Shown piece after piece: positions 47,223 through 55,431 of a DNA stretch of 64,000 nt. Each line of letters begins with the position of its first letter. Within the stretch, counting starts at the first letter, position 1. Position numbers and translations under genes: made by a program. The notes under the pieces were generated by a model, which saw only the letters and a list, made by a program, of their open reading frames with translations, was not told the DNA's origin and did not search any database. This stretch comes from Bosea vestrisii (GTDB taxonomy: Bacteria > Pseudomonadota > Alphaproteobacteria > Rhizobiales > Beijerinckiaceae), in assembly GCF_030144325.1 (NCBI RefSeq), contig NZ_CP126307.1, positions 62,001 through 126,000 of the forward strand, written 5' to 3'.

Positions 47223-48725
47223 ATGGCTGCGCTCAATTTCGCTGATCTGGCGAAGCCGATTTCGCCCGACGATCCCTGCGGGCCCGATCCGGATGCCGAA
47301 CCGGACTTCATGAATGTGTTGGCGCGCCTGGAAGTGGCGCTGCCTTCCTCTTATTTCCGTCGTGAGGACGATGGCCGGCAAGTTTCTTTCGACCGCAGCG
47401 CGATCGATTTTCCGGCAGCTTTCGGCGATCTCGGCAAGATTCTGAAGCAGAGCCGCGACCTGCGGGGCTTCGTGCTCGCCGGCAAGCTCTGCTTGCTCAA
47501 CCGAGACATCCCCGGCTTTGCCGCCAGCCTCGGGCTGATCACGAGTTACCTCGGCGACTATTGGGAGGAAGTCCATCCCAGGGCCGAGGATGGCGACTTC
47601 ATCATGCGCGAAGTCGCCCTGCAGGGGCTCGACGAGAACGCCACCATCGCCTTGCCGTTGCAGCACGCCCCGATCTTTACCAGCAAGCGGCTGGGGCCGG
47701 TGATGTTCCGTAGCCAGCTCATCGCCTTGGGCGAACTGCGTGCCAACGAGGACGAGCAGCATCCGGATGCCGGCGGTATCGCTGCCGCGCTGAAGGAAGC
47801 CGAGGTCTCCGACCTGACGGCGATGCTCGGTCACGTCACGTCTATCCGGGACGCGCTTCTGCGATTGCGGGCGATCTGGAGCGAGCGCCTCGGAGCCGAT
47901 CAGGCGGTGACCTTCCCGCGCTTGGCGGGCCTTGTCGGACAGATCGTCACCTTCCTAGAGGCAGCGGTCGAGCGGCGCGCACCGGCCCTGCAAGCTGCAG
48001 TCGGCATAGAGACACCCGCCGGAGCCGGCGGCACGGTCATGGTCGCAGCAACCGCCATCCCGGCGGGGGCCTGTGCCTCCGTTGCCGAGGCGCAGGCTGC
48101 GCTAGCCGGGTGCCTTGCCTATTTCCGGCGGGTCGAGCCGTCGAGCCCGGCGGTGCTGCTGATCGGGCAGGCGCAACGCCTGGTCGGCAAGTCGCTCATC
48201 GAGGTCATCCAGATCATGTTCCCCGAGCACGTCGACAAGGCGATGCTCGAGATCGGTGACGAGACGAAATACCAGCTGCCGCTGGAGCGTCTCGGGGGCG
48301 ACGGCTATGACAACAGCCGTGACGATAGCGGCGGCTATGACGATGACAGCAGCGACGACGATAGTGCCTCGTCCGGCGATGACGGGGATGCTGGCGTAGA
48401 GGACGAGCCAGCCGACGAATCTGGAGAGTCAGAGGCGGAGGCGTCGGAAAGCTCGGACGGCTGGGGAGAAGACGCGCCGCCGGAGGCCGAGGCCGAGCCG
48501 AAGAGGCCTGCAGCGGCTGCGGGTGTGCCCGCGATTGCCGTCGCAAGCCGTGCCGAAGCGGTCGCCCGGATGAAGTCGGTGGCTGCCTTCTACCGCCATG
48601 CCGAGCCGTCCAATCCCGTCCCGTTGCTGATGGACAAGGCCTGCGCACTGGCGCAGCAAGATTTTCTGTCGCTGCTGAGCGATATCCTCCCTGACGCCGG
48701 CATAAGGCAGAGCAGCGACGAATAG
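47223..48725 (+). CDS. tssA: T6SS protein TssA (ImpA family), with duplicated end
   Basis: TssA primes and caps sheath polymerisation. The 500-residue product has the ImpA N-terminal domain (PISPDDPCGPDP, then IDFPAAFGDLGKILKQSRDLRG near 60). Residues 300-350 carry the TssA C-terminal motif FRRVEPSSP (301-309) then LLIGQAQRLVGKS. This is followed by a strongly acidic, Ser/Asp/Glu-rich linker (about 359-425) and then a second copy of the same motif, FYRHAEPSNP (456-465) with LLMDKACALAQQ. So the C-terminal domain is duplicated around the linker. It starts 47 bases after the ompA-like gene, with GAGGGGG before the ATG. Confidence 0.92.
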   Translation: MAALNFADLAKPISPDDPCGPDPDAEPDFMNVLARLEVALPSSYFRREDDGRQVSFDRSAIDFPAAFGDLGKILKQSRDLRGFVLAGKLCLLNRDIPGFAASLGLITSYLGDYWEEVHPRAEDGDFIMREVALQGLDENATIALPLQHAPIFTSKRLGPVMFRSQLIALGELRANEDEQHPDAGGIAAALKEAEVSDLTAMLGHVTSIRDALLRLRAIWSERLGADQAVTFPRLAGLVGQIVTFLEAAVERRAPALQAAVGIETPAGAGGTVMVAATAIPAGACASVAEAQAALAGCLAYFRRVEPSSPAVLLIGQAQRLVGKSLIEVIQIMFPEHVDKAMLEIGDETKYQLPLERLGGDGYDNSRDDSGGYDDDSSDDDSASSGDDGDAGVEDEPADESGESEAEASESSDGWGEDAPPEAEAEPKRPAAAAGVPAIAVASRAEAVARMKSVAAFYRHAEPSNPVPLLMDKACALAQQDFLSLLSDILPDAGIRQSSDE

Positions 48726-48850
48726 CGTCGCGCTGGCCCGGTGACGGACCGTCGCGTCTCATTCGTTCGGTGGATGCGGAGACCGTCATCCATCTGCAAA
48801 ATTGGGCTGGCTGAACTCTTCCGCCGCCGATTCGTGCAGTTCGACGAGAA

Positions 48851-48879
48851 CTGTCAAGCGATCGGCAAGTGTGTATGGT
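48851..48879 (+). promoter_or_regulatory. putative promoter of the tssB-tssC operon
   Basis: CTGTCA (48851-48856) and TATGGT (48874-48879) are 17 bases apart in the 225-bp noncoding gap between tssA and tssB, 70 bases before the tssB ATG. Each hexamer matches consensus at four of six positions. The gap holds nothing else recognisable. Confidence 0.35.
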
Positions 48880-48950
48880 ATAGCGAGCTGGATCGTTAGC
48901 GTGGTATCGCGCTGTCCTTGCGTGATGCCTCTAGAGGAAGGGGCGCCGAC

Positions 48951-49486
48951 ATGGCCGGAGATTCAGGGCAGAGGTTCATTCGCCGTAACAGGCCGCCGCG
49001 CGTCCACATCACCTATGAAGATCCGTACAATGCGGATCAGAAGATCGAGCTGCCCTTCGTGATGGGCGTCCTCGCCGATCTCTCGGGCAATGCTTCCGAG
49101 GTCGAGAAATCGGATATCGGCGAGCGCAAGTTCCTCGATGTCGACATGGATAATTTCGACACGCGCATGGCCGCAATCGCGCCGGGTGCCGCTTTCGCCG
49201 TGCCGAACAAGCTCGGCGGCGAAGGGGGGACAAGCTTTCCGTCTCGCTGAAGTTCAAGAAGTTCGACGACTTCAGCCCGGCTGCGATCGCCCGCCAGATT
49301 CCAGCAACAGCCAAGCTGCTGGAGGCTCGCGAGCAGCTCGCCAACCTCCTGCGCTACATGGACGGCAAGGTCGCGGCCAGCGACCAGCTCAAGGCTCTGT
49401 TGTCAGATCCAAATCTGATGGCGGCGCTGAAGGACAGGCTCGGCGAAAAGCCAGCTGAGGACAACAAGCAGGACGGCAACGGGTAA
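48951..49486 (+). pseudogene. tssB: T6SS sheath subunit TssB, frameshifted as read
   Basis: TssB and TssC form the contractile sheath. From the ATG at 48951 (AGGAAGGGG upstream) the frame reads a clear TssB start: RPPRVHITYEDPYNADQKIELPF is family-like in two overlapping halves, then LPFVMGVLADLSG and RKFLDVDMDNFD. At a run of six G (49224-49229) the frame slips. The next frame continues KLSVSLKFKKFDDFSP and RQLANLLRYMDGK-like helices to a TAA at 49486. Adding one G gives a normal 178-residue TssB. Without TssB the sheath cannot form, so either the T6SS is dead here or, more likely, the base count is wrong. Confidence 0.92.
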
Positions 49487-49497
49487 GCGAGGCGGCC

Positions 49498-51000
49498 ATG
49501 GCGGAAGCACAGATTCAACAACCCGGCGCGGCGACTGGCGAAGTCCGCGAGGTCGACGACTTCTCGGCGCTCCTGAAGCAGAGCTTCAAGCCGAAGACCG
49601 AACGGGCGGCGAGCGAGGTCGAGAACGCGGTTGCGACCCTGGTCAACCAGGCGCTCGCTGACCAGACGCTGATCAAGGGCGATGTCCTCGACACGATCGA
49701 AGAGATGATCGCCAGGCTCGATGCCAAGCTCAGCGAGCAGATGAACGAGGTGCTGCATGCACCAGAGTTCCAGAAGCTCGAGAGCGCTTGGCGCGGCCTC
49801 AACTACCTCGTCTTCAACTCCGAGACCGACTCGCAGCTGAAGATCAAGGTGATGAATGTCGGCAAGAGCGAGCTTTACCGCAATCTGAAGACCTATCCCG
49901 GCGCCCGCTGGGATCAGAGCCCGCTCTTCAAGCAGATCTACGAGCAGGAATTCGGTCAGCTCGGCGGCCAGCCCTTCGGTGCCTTGGTCGGCGACTACCA
50001 CTTCAGCCACGTCCCAGCGGATGTACAGCTGCTGCGTGATCTGTCGAAGGTTGCCTCCGCCGCCCATGCCCCACTCTTCACCGGCGCCGATCCGACGCTG
50101 ATGGGCATGGACTCCTGGACGGAGCTCTCTAATCCGCGTGATCTCGGCAAGGTCTTCGACACGCCGGATTATGCGGCCTGGAAAGGCCTGCGCGATGCAG
50201 CCGATTCCCGCTATGTCGGGCTGTGCCTGCCGCGGGTGCTCGCGCGGGTTCCCTATGGGGCGAAGTCGGAGCCGGTCGAGGAGTTCGCCTTCGAGGAGGA
50301 CACCGACGGTCACAAGGGCGAGAAGTATGCTTGGATGAACGCCGCCTATGCGATGGCGGTCAACATCAACCGGGCCTTCAAGGAGTATGGCTGGTGCACC
50401 CGTATCCGCGGCGTCCAGTCGGGCGGCGAGGTGCTGAACCTGCCGACCCACACCTTCCCGACGGATGACGGTGGCGTCGACCTGAAGTGCCCGACCGAGA
50501 TCGCGATCAGCGATCGCCGCGAGGCGGAACTGGCCAAATCCGGCCTGATCCCGCTGATCCATCGCAAGAACACGGACAAGGCCGCGTTCATCGGTGCGCA
50601 GTCGCTCTACAAGCCCAAGGCCTTCTTCGGGCCCGACGGCGTCGCGGCGACCGCCTCCGACAATCTGTCGTCGCGCCTGCCCTACATGTTCGCCGTGTCG
50701 CGCTTTGCGCATTATCTGAAGTGCATGGTGCGCGACAAGGTCGGCTCCTACAAGGAGCGCGAACCCCTGCGTCGCTGGCTGCAGGAGTGGATCACCGAGT
50801 ATGTCGACGGCGATCCGCTGAACTCCAGCGAGGAGACGAAGGCGCGCAAGCCCCTGTCCGAAGCGCGCATCGACGTCTTCGAGGACGAGGAGAACCCCGG
50901 CTATTACTCGGCCAAGTTCTACCTCCGGCCGCATTTCCAGCTCGAGGGCATGGATATCGGTCTGAGTCTCGTCTCGCGCCTGCCGGCGCCGAAGGCCTGA
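49498..51000 (+). CDS. tssC: T6SS sheath subunit TssC (VipB)
   Basis: The 500-residue product is the large sheath protein. It has LDAKLSEQMNEVLHAPEFQKLESAW (in two parts around residues 80-100), the family phrase GLNYLVFNSETDSQLKIKV, FGALVGDYHFSH, and near the C-terminus PGYYSAKFYLRPHFQLEGMD. All are typical of TssC. It starts 11 bases after tssB and shares its transcript. Length is normal. Confidence 0.96.
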   Translation: MAEAQIQQPGAATGEVREVDDFSALLKQSFKPKTERAASEVENAVATLVNQALADQTLIKGDVLDTIEEMIARLDAKLSEQMNEVLHAPEFQKLESAWRGLNYLVFNSETDSQLKIKVMNVGKSELYRNLKTYPGARWDQSPLFKQIYEQEFGQLGGQPFGALVGDYHFSHVPADVQLLRDLSKVASAAHAPLFTGADPTLMGMDSWTELSNPRDLGKVFDTPDYAAWKGLRDAADSRYVGLCLPRVLARVPYGAKSEPVEEFAFEEDTDGHKGEKYAWMNAAYAMAVNINRAFKEYGWCTRIRGVQSGGEVLNLPTHTFPTDDGGVDLKCPTEIAISDRREAELAKSGLIPLIHRKNTDKAAFIGAQSLYKPKAFFGPDGVAATASDNLSSRLPYMFAVSRFAHYLKCMVRDKVGSYKEREPLRRWLQEWITEYVDGDPLNSSEETKARKPLSEARIDVFEDEENPGYYSAKFYLRPHFQLEGMDIGLSLVSRLPAPKA

Positions 51001-51047
51001 GACCCGGGCGCGCCTTCAGCGCGCAGGACCCCCAGGACGATAGTTGG

Positions 51048-51068
51048 CCCTGCGCATGACGCGCAGGG
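51048..51068. other. hairpin upstream of hcp
   Basis: CCCTGCGC (51048-51055) and GCGCAGGG (51061-51068) form an 8-bp stem with a 5-base loop in the 154-bp gap between tssC and hcp. With the hairpin after hcp it may protect the hcp part of the mRNA. Confidence 0.4.
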
Positions 51069-51154
51069 AGAGTGGCGACGCATGGGGGAGCTCTCCAGGC
51101 GACGCGAGTTCTATGCCCAAATCACCCTGAAACAGCCAACCATTGGAGAGCACC

Positions 51155-51637
51155 ATGGCCAGCGACTTTCTCTTAGAGATCGACGGCGTCAAAGGCGAAA
51201 GCCAGGATTCCAAGCACAAGGAGACGATCGAGATCGAATCGTTCTCCTGGGGCGTCAGCAACTCCGGCACGCATGCGGCCGGACATGGCGGCGGCGCCGG
51301 CAAGGCGAGCTTCCAGGATCTGCACTGCACGGCCAATGTCAGCAAGGCTTCGCCCGTGCTGATGCTGAAATGCGCCACCGGCGACCACATCAAGAAGGCC
51401 GTGCTCTTCGTCCGCAAGCAGGGCAAGGAGCAGCAGGAGTTCTACAAGGTCACGCTCGAGGACCTGCTGGTGTCGAGCTATCAGTCCGGAGACAGCACCG
51501 GCGGCAACCCGGTTCCGACCGACCAGTTCTCGCTGAATTTCTCCAAGGTCAAGTTCGAGTACAAGGTCCAGAACAAGGACGGCTCGCTCGGCGCGACCTC
51601 GACCGGCACCTGGAACCTCAAGGAAAACAAGGAATAA
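51155..51637 (+). CDS. hcp: T6SS tube protein Hcp (TssD)
   Basis: Hcp hexamers stack into the inner tube that is fired from the cell. The 160-residue product begins MASDFLLEIDGVKGES and contains IEIESFSWGVSNSG and LHCTANVSKASPVLMLKCATG, all typical of Hcp1 proteins. The ATG at 51155 has GGAGAG at the right distance. It is flanked by hairpins on both sides, which fits the high expression expected of this protein. Confidence 0.96.
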   Translation: MASDFLLEIDGVKGESQDSKHKETIEIESFSWGVSNSGTHAAGHGGGAGKASFQDLHCTANVSKASPVLMLKCATGDHIKKAVLFVRKQGKEQQEFYKVTLEDLLVSSYQSGDSTGGNPVPTDQFSLNFSKVKFEYKVQNKDGSLGATSTGTWNLKENKE

Positions 51638-51647
51638 GATGCCAATA

Positions 51648-51677
51648 CGATCGGGCTCGCTTCGGCGAGCCCGATCG
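51648..51677. other. strong hairpin after hcp
   Basis: A perfect 13-bp stem (51648-51660 with 51665-51677) closes a TTCG tetraloop, an exceptionally stable loop type. It starts 10 bases after the hcp stop. No T-tract follows, so it is more likely an mRNA 3' stabiliser or a partial terminator than a full stop. tssE to tssH would then be expressed at a lower level than hcp. Confidence 0.65.
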
Positions 51678-51781
51678 GGGCACCTGCGGCGCCGCCTTCC
51701 CCGGCTTCGCCGACCCTGTCAGGTTCTGAACGGACTCCTTGCGACCGCGGCAGCGATCGCCGGGAGTCCATCCTTTGAGTG

Positions 51782-52351
51782 ATGGCTCGCGGGAACATGC
51801 CGATGCTCGATCCCAAGGCGAAGAACCGGCTGCGGCCCCCGCTGATGTTCGCCTTCCGCGAGGCGCATCGCAGCAAGGACGCGAAGGTCCATCTCGATCT
51901 GCGCGACGCAGGTGGCGAGCGGGTCGTCGCTGGTCGCCGCGCGGCGCCGCGGGCCGCGATCACTGAGAGCAAGCTGCGCCAGGAGATCGCCATCGACCTC
52001 GAGGCCCTGGTCAACACGATCAACTTCGGCTCTTCGGTCGATCTTTCGCAGCTCGAGCACGTCCGCCGCTCGGTGCTCAACCACGGTTTTCCGGATGTCC
52101 AGAACAAGTCGATCGACGAATACCGGATCGGCTCCATCAAGGACGAGCTGGCGCAGGTCCTGCTTGCTTATGAGCCCCGCCTGCTCAAGCGGTCGATCAT
52201 GGTCGAGCGCGACGAGGGTCTCGACAAGGCGGAGCTGAAGATCCGCTTCATCGTGCGCGCCGATCTGAACTGCGAGCCGCTCAACGTTCCGGTACAGTTC
52301 GTCGCCGACGTCGAGCTCGACACCGGCAAGATCGCGATCAAGAACCGATAG
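51782..52351 (+). CDS. tssE: T6SS baseplate protein TssE
   Basis: The 189-residue product is the gp25-like baseplate component that starts sheath growth. The core is TINFGSSVDLSQLEHVRRSVLN near residue 80 and ELAQVLLAYEPRLLKRSIMV near 120 (each shown in part), ending in a beta-rich tail ADVELDTGKIAIKN. The start is uncertain: ATG at 51782 is taken, but ATG at 51797 is possible, and no strong ribosome site stands out. tssF begins 6 bases after its stop. Confidence 0.92.
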   Translation: MARGNMPMLDPKAKNRLRPPLMFAFREAHRSKDAKVHLDLRDAGGERVVAGRRAAPRAAITESKLRQEIAIDLEALVNTINFGSSVDLSQLEHVRRSVLNHGFPDVQNKSIDEYRIGSIKDELAQVLLAYEPRLLKRSIMVERDEGLDKAELKIRFIVRADLNCEPLNVPVQFVADVELDTGKIAIKNR

Positions 52352-52357
52352 CGCCTC

Positions 52358-54319
52358 ATGAACCAGGAATTCCTCGACTTCTACAATCGCGAACTCCGGC
52401 TCTTCACCGAGCATACGAAGGAATTTGCCGAGGAGTATCCGGGGATCGCGGAACGGCTCGGCGGGCTGGTCGGCGAGCGCATGGATCCGATGGTCGGCGG
52501 CCTGCTCGAAGGCGCTGCCTTCCTCGCCGCGCGGGTCCAGCTCAAGCTCAAGCACGAGTTCCCGGAGTTCACCAACAATCTCCTGGAACAGCTCATCCCG
52601 AACTACCTGGCGCCGACGCCGTCGGCGCTTCTTGCCGGAATTGCGCCGATCTACGGCGACCCGGCCCTGCGCGATGGCGTCGAGGTGCCTCGTGGCTCCT
52701 ATCTCGACGCAACTTACGTCGAGCGCGACCGGCGGGTCGCCTGCCGCTATCGGCTGGGCTCGGCGGTGACGCTGTGGCCGTTCGACGTGGCCTCGGCGGA
52801 GTACATCGCTGCGCCGGGACCGCTGCAGGCACTGGGCCTGCCAGTCGATGGACAAGTGCTCTCCGGCCTGCGTCTGTCGCTGACGCACCGTATCGCCGCC
52901 GATCCAGCGGAAGAGCCGTCGCCGGACGAGGCCAAGAAACTGCCGGCGAGCTGGTTCGCTGGTTGCAAGACCCGCGAGCTCACAGTGCATCTGCTCGGCA
53001 CCGAGGCGGATGCGATCGCCCTCTACGAGCAGATCTTTGGTGACCGCCTCGGTGTCTATTTCCGTTATCTCGACGAGTTCGGCGATCCCGTCGTGCTGTC
53101 GGCGGCGGAGTGCGGCGTCGAACAGATCGGCTTCGACGAGGACGACGCGCTGCTGCCGGCCGATACGCGAATCTTCCGCGGGTTCGACCTGTTGCGCGAA
53201 CAGTTCTGGTTTCCGCGCAAGTTCCTCGGCTTCAGGCTGACCGGCCTCGACAAGGTGATGTCACGCCTCAAGGCCAAGACGATCGACGTGATCTTCGTCT
53301 TCGACGAGGTCAATACGCGCCTGCCGGCCGCAGTGCAGCGCCAGATGTTCGCCCTCTATGCCGCGCCGGCGGTGAACTTGTTCGAGAAGACCACCGATCG
53401 CATGCCGGTGCGCAAGAACGAGCACGAATATCATGTCGTGCCCGATCGCAGCCGCATGCTCGATTACGAGCCGCATTCGATCCTCGAGGTCTATGCGCAT
53501 TACACCGGCGGGCGCGACAAGCAGCCGGTTCACCCGCTCTATTCCTCACCCGAGGGCGCCTCGCCGACGCAGGGCCTGCTCTATACGCACCGGCGCCTGC
53601 CGCGCCGCCGCTCGACCGGCGAACGGCGCGAGGGCAGGGCGTCCGACTATACCGGCACCGAGATATTTATCTCGCTCTACGAGCCGGCGACAGTCTCCGA
53701 TGCTGCCTCCGTCGCCGAGCTCAGCGTTCGGGCGCTCTGCTCCAACCGCCACCTCACCGAGCATCTTCCGACCGGCACCGGTGGCGCCGATTTCCGCTTG
53801 ATCGACAATGTCGTGCTCGACGTGGCCTGCCTCGCCGGCCCGACGCCGCCGCGCGAGCCGATCGTCTCGCAGCTCAGGCTGCGTTCCGAGATGGCGAGCA
53901 CCGGCGTGGTGGCCTGGCGGCTGATCAACCTGCTCAGCCTCAACCATCTCGGCCTCGTCCAGCGTGGCGCCGGCGAGAATGCCGAGGCGTTGCGCGAGAT
54001 GCTCTCGCTCTTCGCCGACCTTGCCGACAGCGCCACCGAGCGCCGTATCCGCGGCATCAAAAGCGTCGACAGCCGCCCCGTGATCAGGCGCTTCCCGCAG
54101 CGCGCCGGGACAGGTGCCGCGCGTGGGCTCGAGATCACCGTCCTGCTCGACGAGAAGGCCTTCGAGGGCAGCGGCGTCTTCCTGCTCGGCGCCGTGCTCG
54201 ATCGCTTCTTCGCGGAATACGCGGCGATGAACCACTTCACCCAGACCGTGATCCGCACGGTCGAGCGCGGCGAGGTGATGCGCGGTCCGCCGCGTGCCGG
54301 CACGAGGCGCATCCTGTGA
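52358..54319 (+). CDS. tssF: T6SS baseplate protein TssF
   Basis: TssF with TssG and TssK forms the wedge of the baseplate. The 653-residue product begins MNQEFLDFYNRELRLFTEHT and continues EEYPGIAERLGG, both typical, followed by FPEFTNNLLEQLIPNYLAP. The whole length is colinear with the family, slightly longer than average. Its stop overlaps the GTG of tssG (GTGA), so the two are translationally coupled, matching their stoichiometric complex. Confidence 0.95.
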   Translation: MNQEFLDFYNRELRLFTEHTKEFAEEYPGIAERLGGLVGERMDPMVGGLLEGAAFLAARVQLKLKHEFPEFTNNLLEQLIPNYLAPTPSALLAGIAPIYGDPALRDGVEVPRGSYLDATYVERDRRVACRYRLGSAVTLWPFDVASAEYIAAPGPLQALGLPVDGQVLSGLRLSLTHRIAADPAEEPSPDEAKKLPASWFAGCKTRELTVHLLGTEADAIALYEQIFGDRLGVYFRYLDEFGDPVVLSAAECGVEQIGFDEDDALLPADTRIFRGFDLLREQFWFPRKFLGFRLTGLDKVMSRLKAKTIDVIFVFDEVNTRLPAAVQRQMFALYAAPAVNLFEKTTDRMPVRKNEHEYHVVPDRSRMLDYEPHSILEVYAHYTGGRDKQPVHPLYSSPEGASPTQGLLYTHRRLPRRRSTGERREGRASDYTGTEIFISLYEPATVSDAASVAELSVRALCSNRHLTEHLPTGTGGADFRLIDNVVLDVACLAGPTPPREPIVSQLRLRSEMASTGVVAWRLINLLSLNHLGLVQRGAGENAEALREMLSLFADLADSATERRIRGIKSVDSRPVIRRFPQRAGTGAARGLEITVLLDEKAFEGSGVFLLGAVLDRFFAEYAAMNHFTQTVIRTVERGEVMRGPPRAGTRRIL

Positions 54320-55404
54320 ACAAGACCGCGCCATCCCTGCCGGAGCCGGCTGCGCTCGATGTGCTGCGTGTCGAGCCGCCTTTCGTCGAGGGGTTGCAGG
54401 CGGAGCCCTGGCGCCATGATTTTTATGCGGTGCTGCGCCGGATCGAGCGCAGCTTCCCGGAGCGCGAGCGTATCGGGGACGTCGCGGCGCGGCGCGACGA
54501 ATACATCGCGCTCGGCGAGCAGCCGTATATGGATTTCCCGGCCTCGACCTTCGCCGAGGTAGATCGCGATCTACAGGGGCGGCTGCGGCTCTTCGTCAAA
54601 TTCCTCGGCCTGCTCGGCCCCCAGGGCGCGTTGCCTTTGGCGACGACCGAGGAAAGCTATCACTGGCAACTGGTCCGCGACGACGCCTTCCCGCGCTTCC
54701 TCGACATCTTCAACAACCGGTTCCTGCAGCTCTTCTACCGGGCCTGGGCCGATTCCCGGCCGATCGCGCAGCATGACCGGCCCGACAGGGATCGTTTCGT
54801 CGCCTATGTCGGCAGCATGGTCGGCTTGGGTTCGAAGCCCTATCAGAACCGCGACAGCGTCCCCGACCCGGAGAAGCTGGCCCATGCCGGGCTCGCCGGT
54901 GCGCAGGCCAAGTCAGCCTCGCGCCTGCGCAGCCTGCTCGCCGGCCTCTTTGATATCGAGGTCGAGGTCGAGCAGTTTGTCGGCATGCGGCTGGTCTTCG
55001 ATCCGGAGGACAGGACCAAGCTCGGCCGCGGACAGTGCAGCCTCGGCAGCAATGTCCTGCTCGGCGCCAGCGTCTACAGCGTCGAGGACAAATTCCGGGT
55101 CAAGCTCGTCGCGCGCGATCTCGATCAGTTCAACCGCTTCCTGCCGAATGGCGATCGTTGCGAGCCTTTGGCCGATGCGGTGTTCTTCTATCTCGGCGAA
55201 CAGTTCGAATGGGATGTCGAGCTCGCTTTGCCGGTCGGCAAGGTCAGGCCGATGCAGCTCGGCCGCTTCGGCGCGCTCGGCTGGTCGAGCTGGGTCTCGC
55301 CGAACTGGGACGTACCGGACGGCAGTCTGCGCCGCGATGCCCGCTTCCATCCCGCCGAACGCATGCGGCTGAAGCGCAGCCAGCAGATACAGAACCGACG
55401 ATAA
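54316..55404 (+). CDS. tssG: T6SS baseplate protein TssG
   Basis: The 362-residue partner of TssF starts with GTG at 54316 overlapping the tssF stop; the much longer frame upstream is a shadow of tssF. Family features are FYAVLRRIERSFPERERIG near residue 40, LRLFVKFLGLLGPQGALP near 90, and GDRCEPLADAVFFYLGEQFEWDVEL in the C-terminal part (shown in overlapping pieces). A 17-bp tandem duplication spans its stop codon. Confidence 0.94.
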   Translation: MNKTAPSLPEPAALDVLRVEPPFVEGLQAEPWRHDFYAVLRRIERSFPERERIGDVAARRDEYIALGEQPYMDFPASTFAEVDRDLQGRLRLFVKFLGLLGPQGALPLATTEESYHWQLVRDDAFPRFLDIFNNRFLQLFYRAWADSRPIAQHDRPDRDRFVAYVGSMVGLGSKPYQNRDSVPDPEKLAHAGLAGAQAKSASRLRSLLAGLFDIEVEVEQFVGMRLVFDPEDRTKLGRGQCSLGSNVLLGASVYSVEDKFRVKLVARDLDQFNRFLPNGDRCEPLADAVFFYLGEQFEWDVELALPVGKVRPMQLGRFGALGWSSWVSPNWDVPDGSLRRDARFHPAERMRLKRSQQIQNRR

Positions 55405-55422
55405 GACAGAACCGACGATAAG
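55389..55422 (+). repeat. 17-bp tandem duplication at the tssG/tssH junction
   Basis: The 17-mer ACAGAACCGACGATAAG occurs twice in a row (55389-55405 and 55406-55422). The first copy holds the tssG stop (TAA 55402-55404); the second repeats it just before the GGAGG of tssH. It looks like a recent slippage event in noncoding DNA. Confidence 0.9.
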
Positions 55423-55431
55423 GAGGCAGTT

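Noticed and set aside
48290..48500. Asp/Ser-rich repeat in tssA as a sequencing artefact or separate calcium-binding domain
   Set aside because: The frame stays open and codon use is varied, so it is coding; it lacks the glycine spacing of RTX-type calcium repeats.
48802..49062. 86-codon frame between tssA and tssB
   Set aside because: It overlaps the start of tssB in another frame and is Ser/Arg-rich shadow sequence.
53110..54315. A 400-codon N-terminal extension in front of tssG
   Set aside because: It is a shadow frame inside tssF; the GTG at 54316 with GTGA overlap is the proper start.
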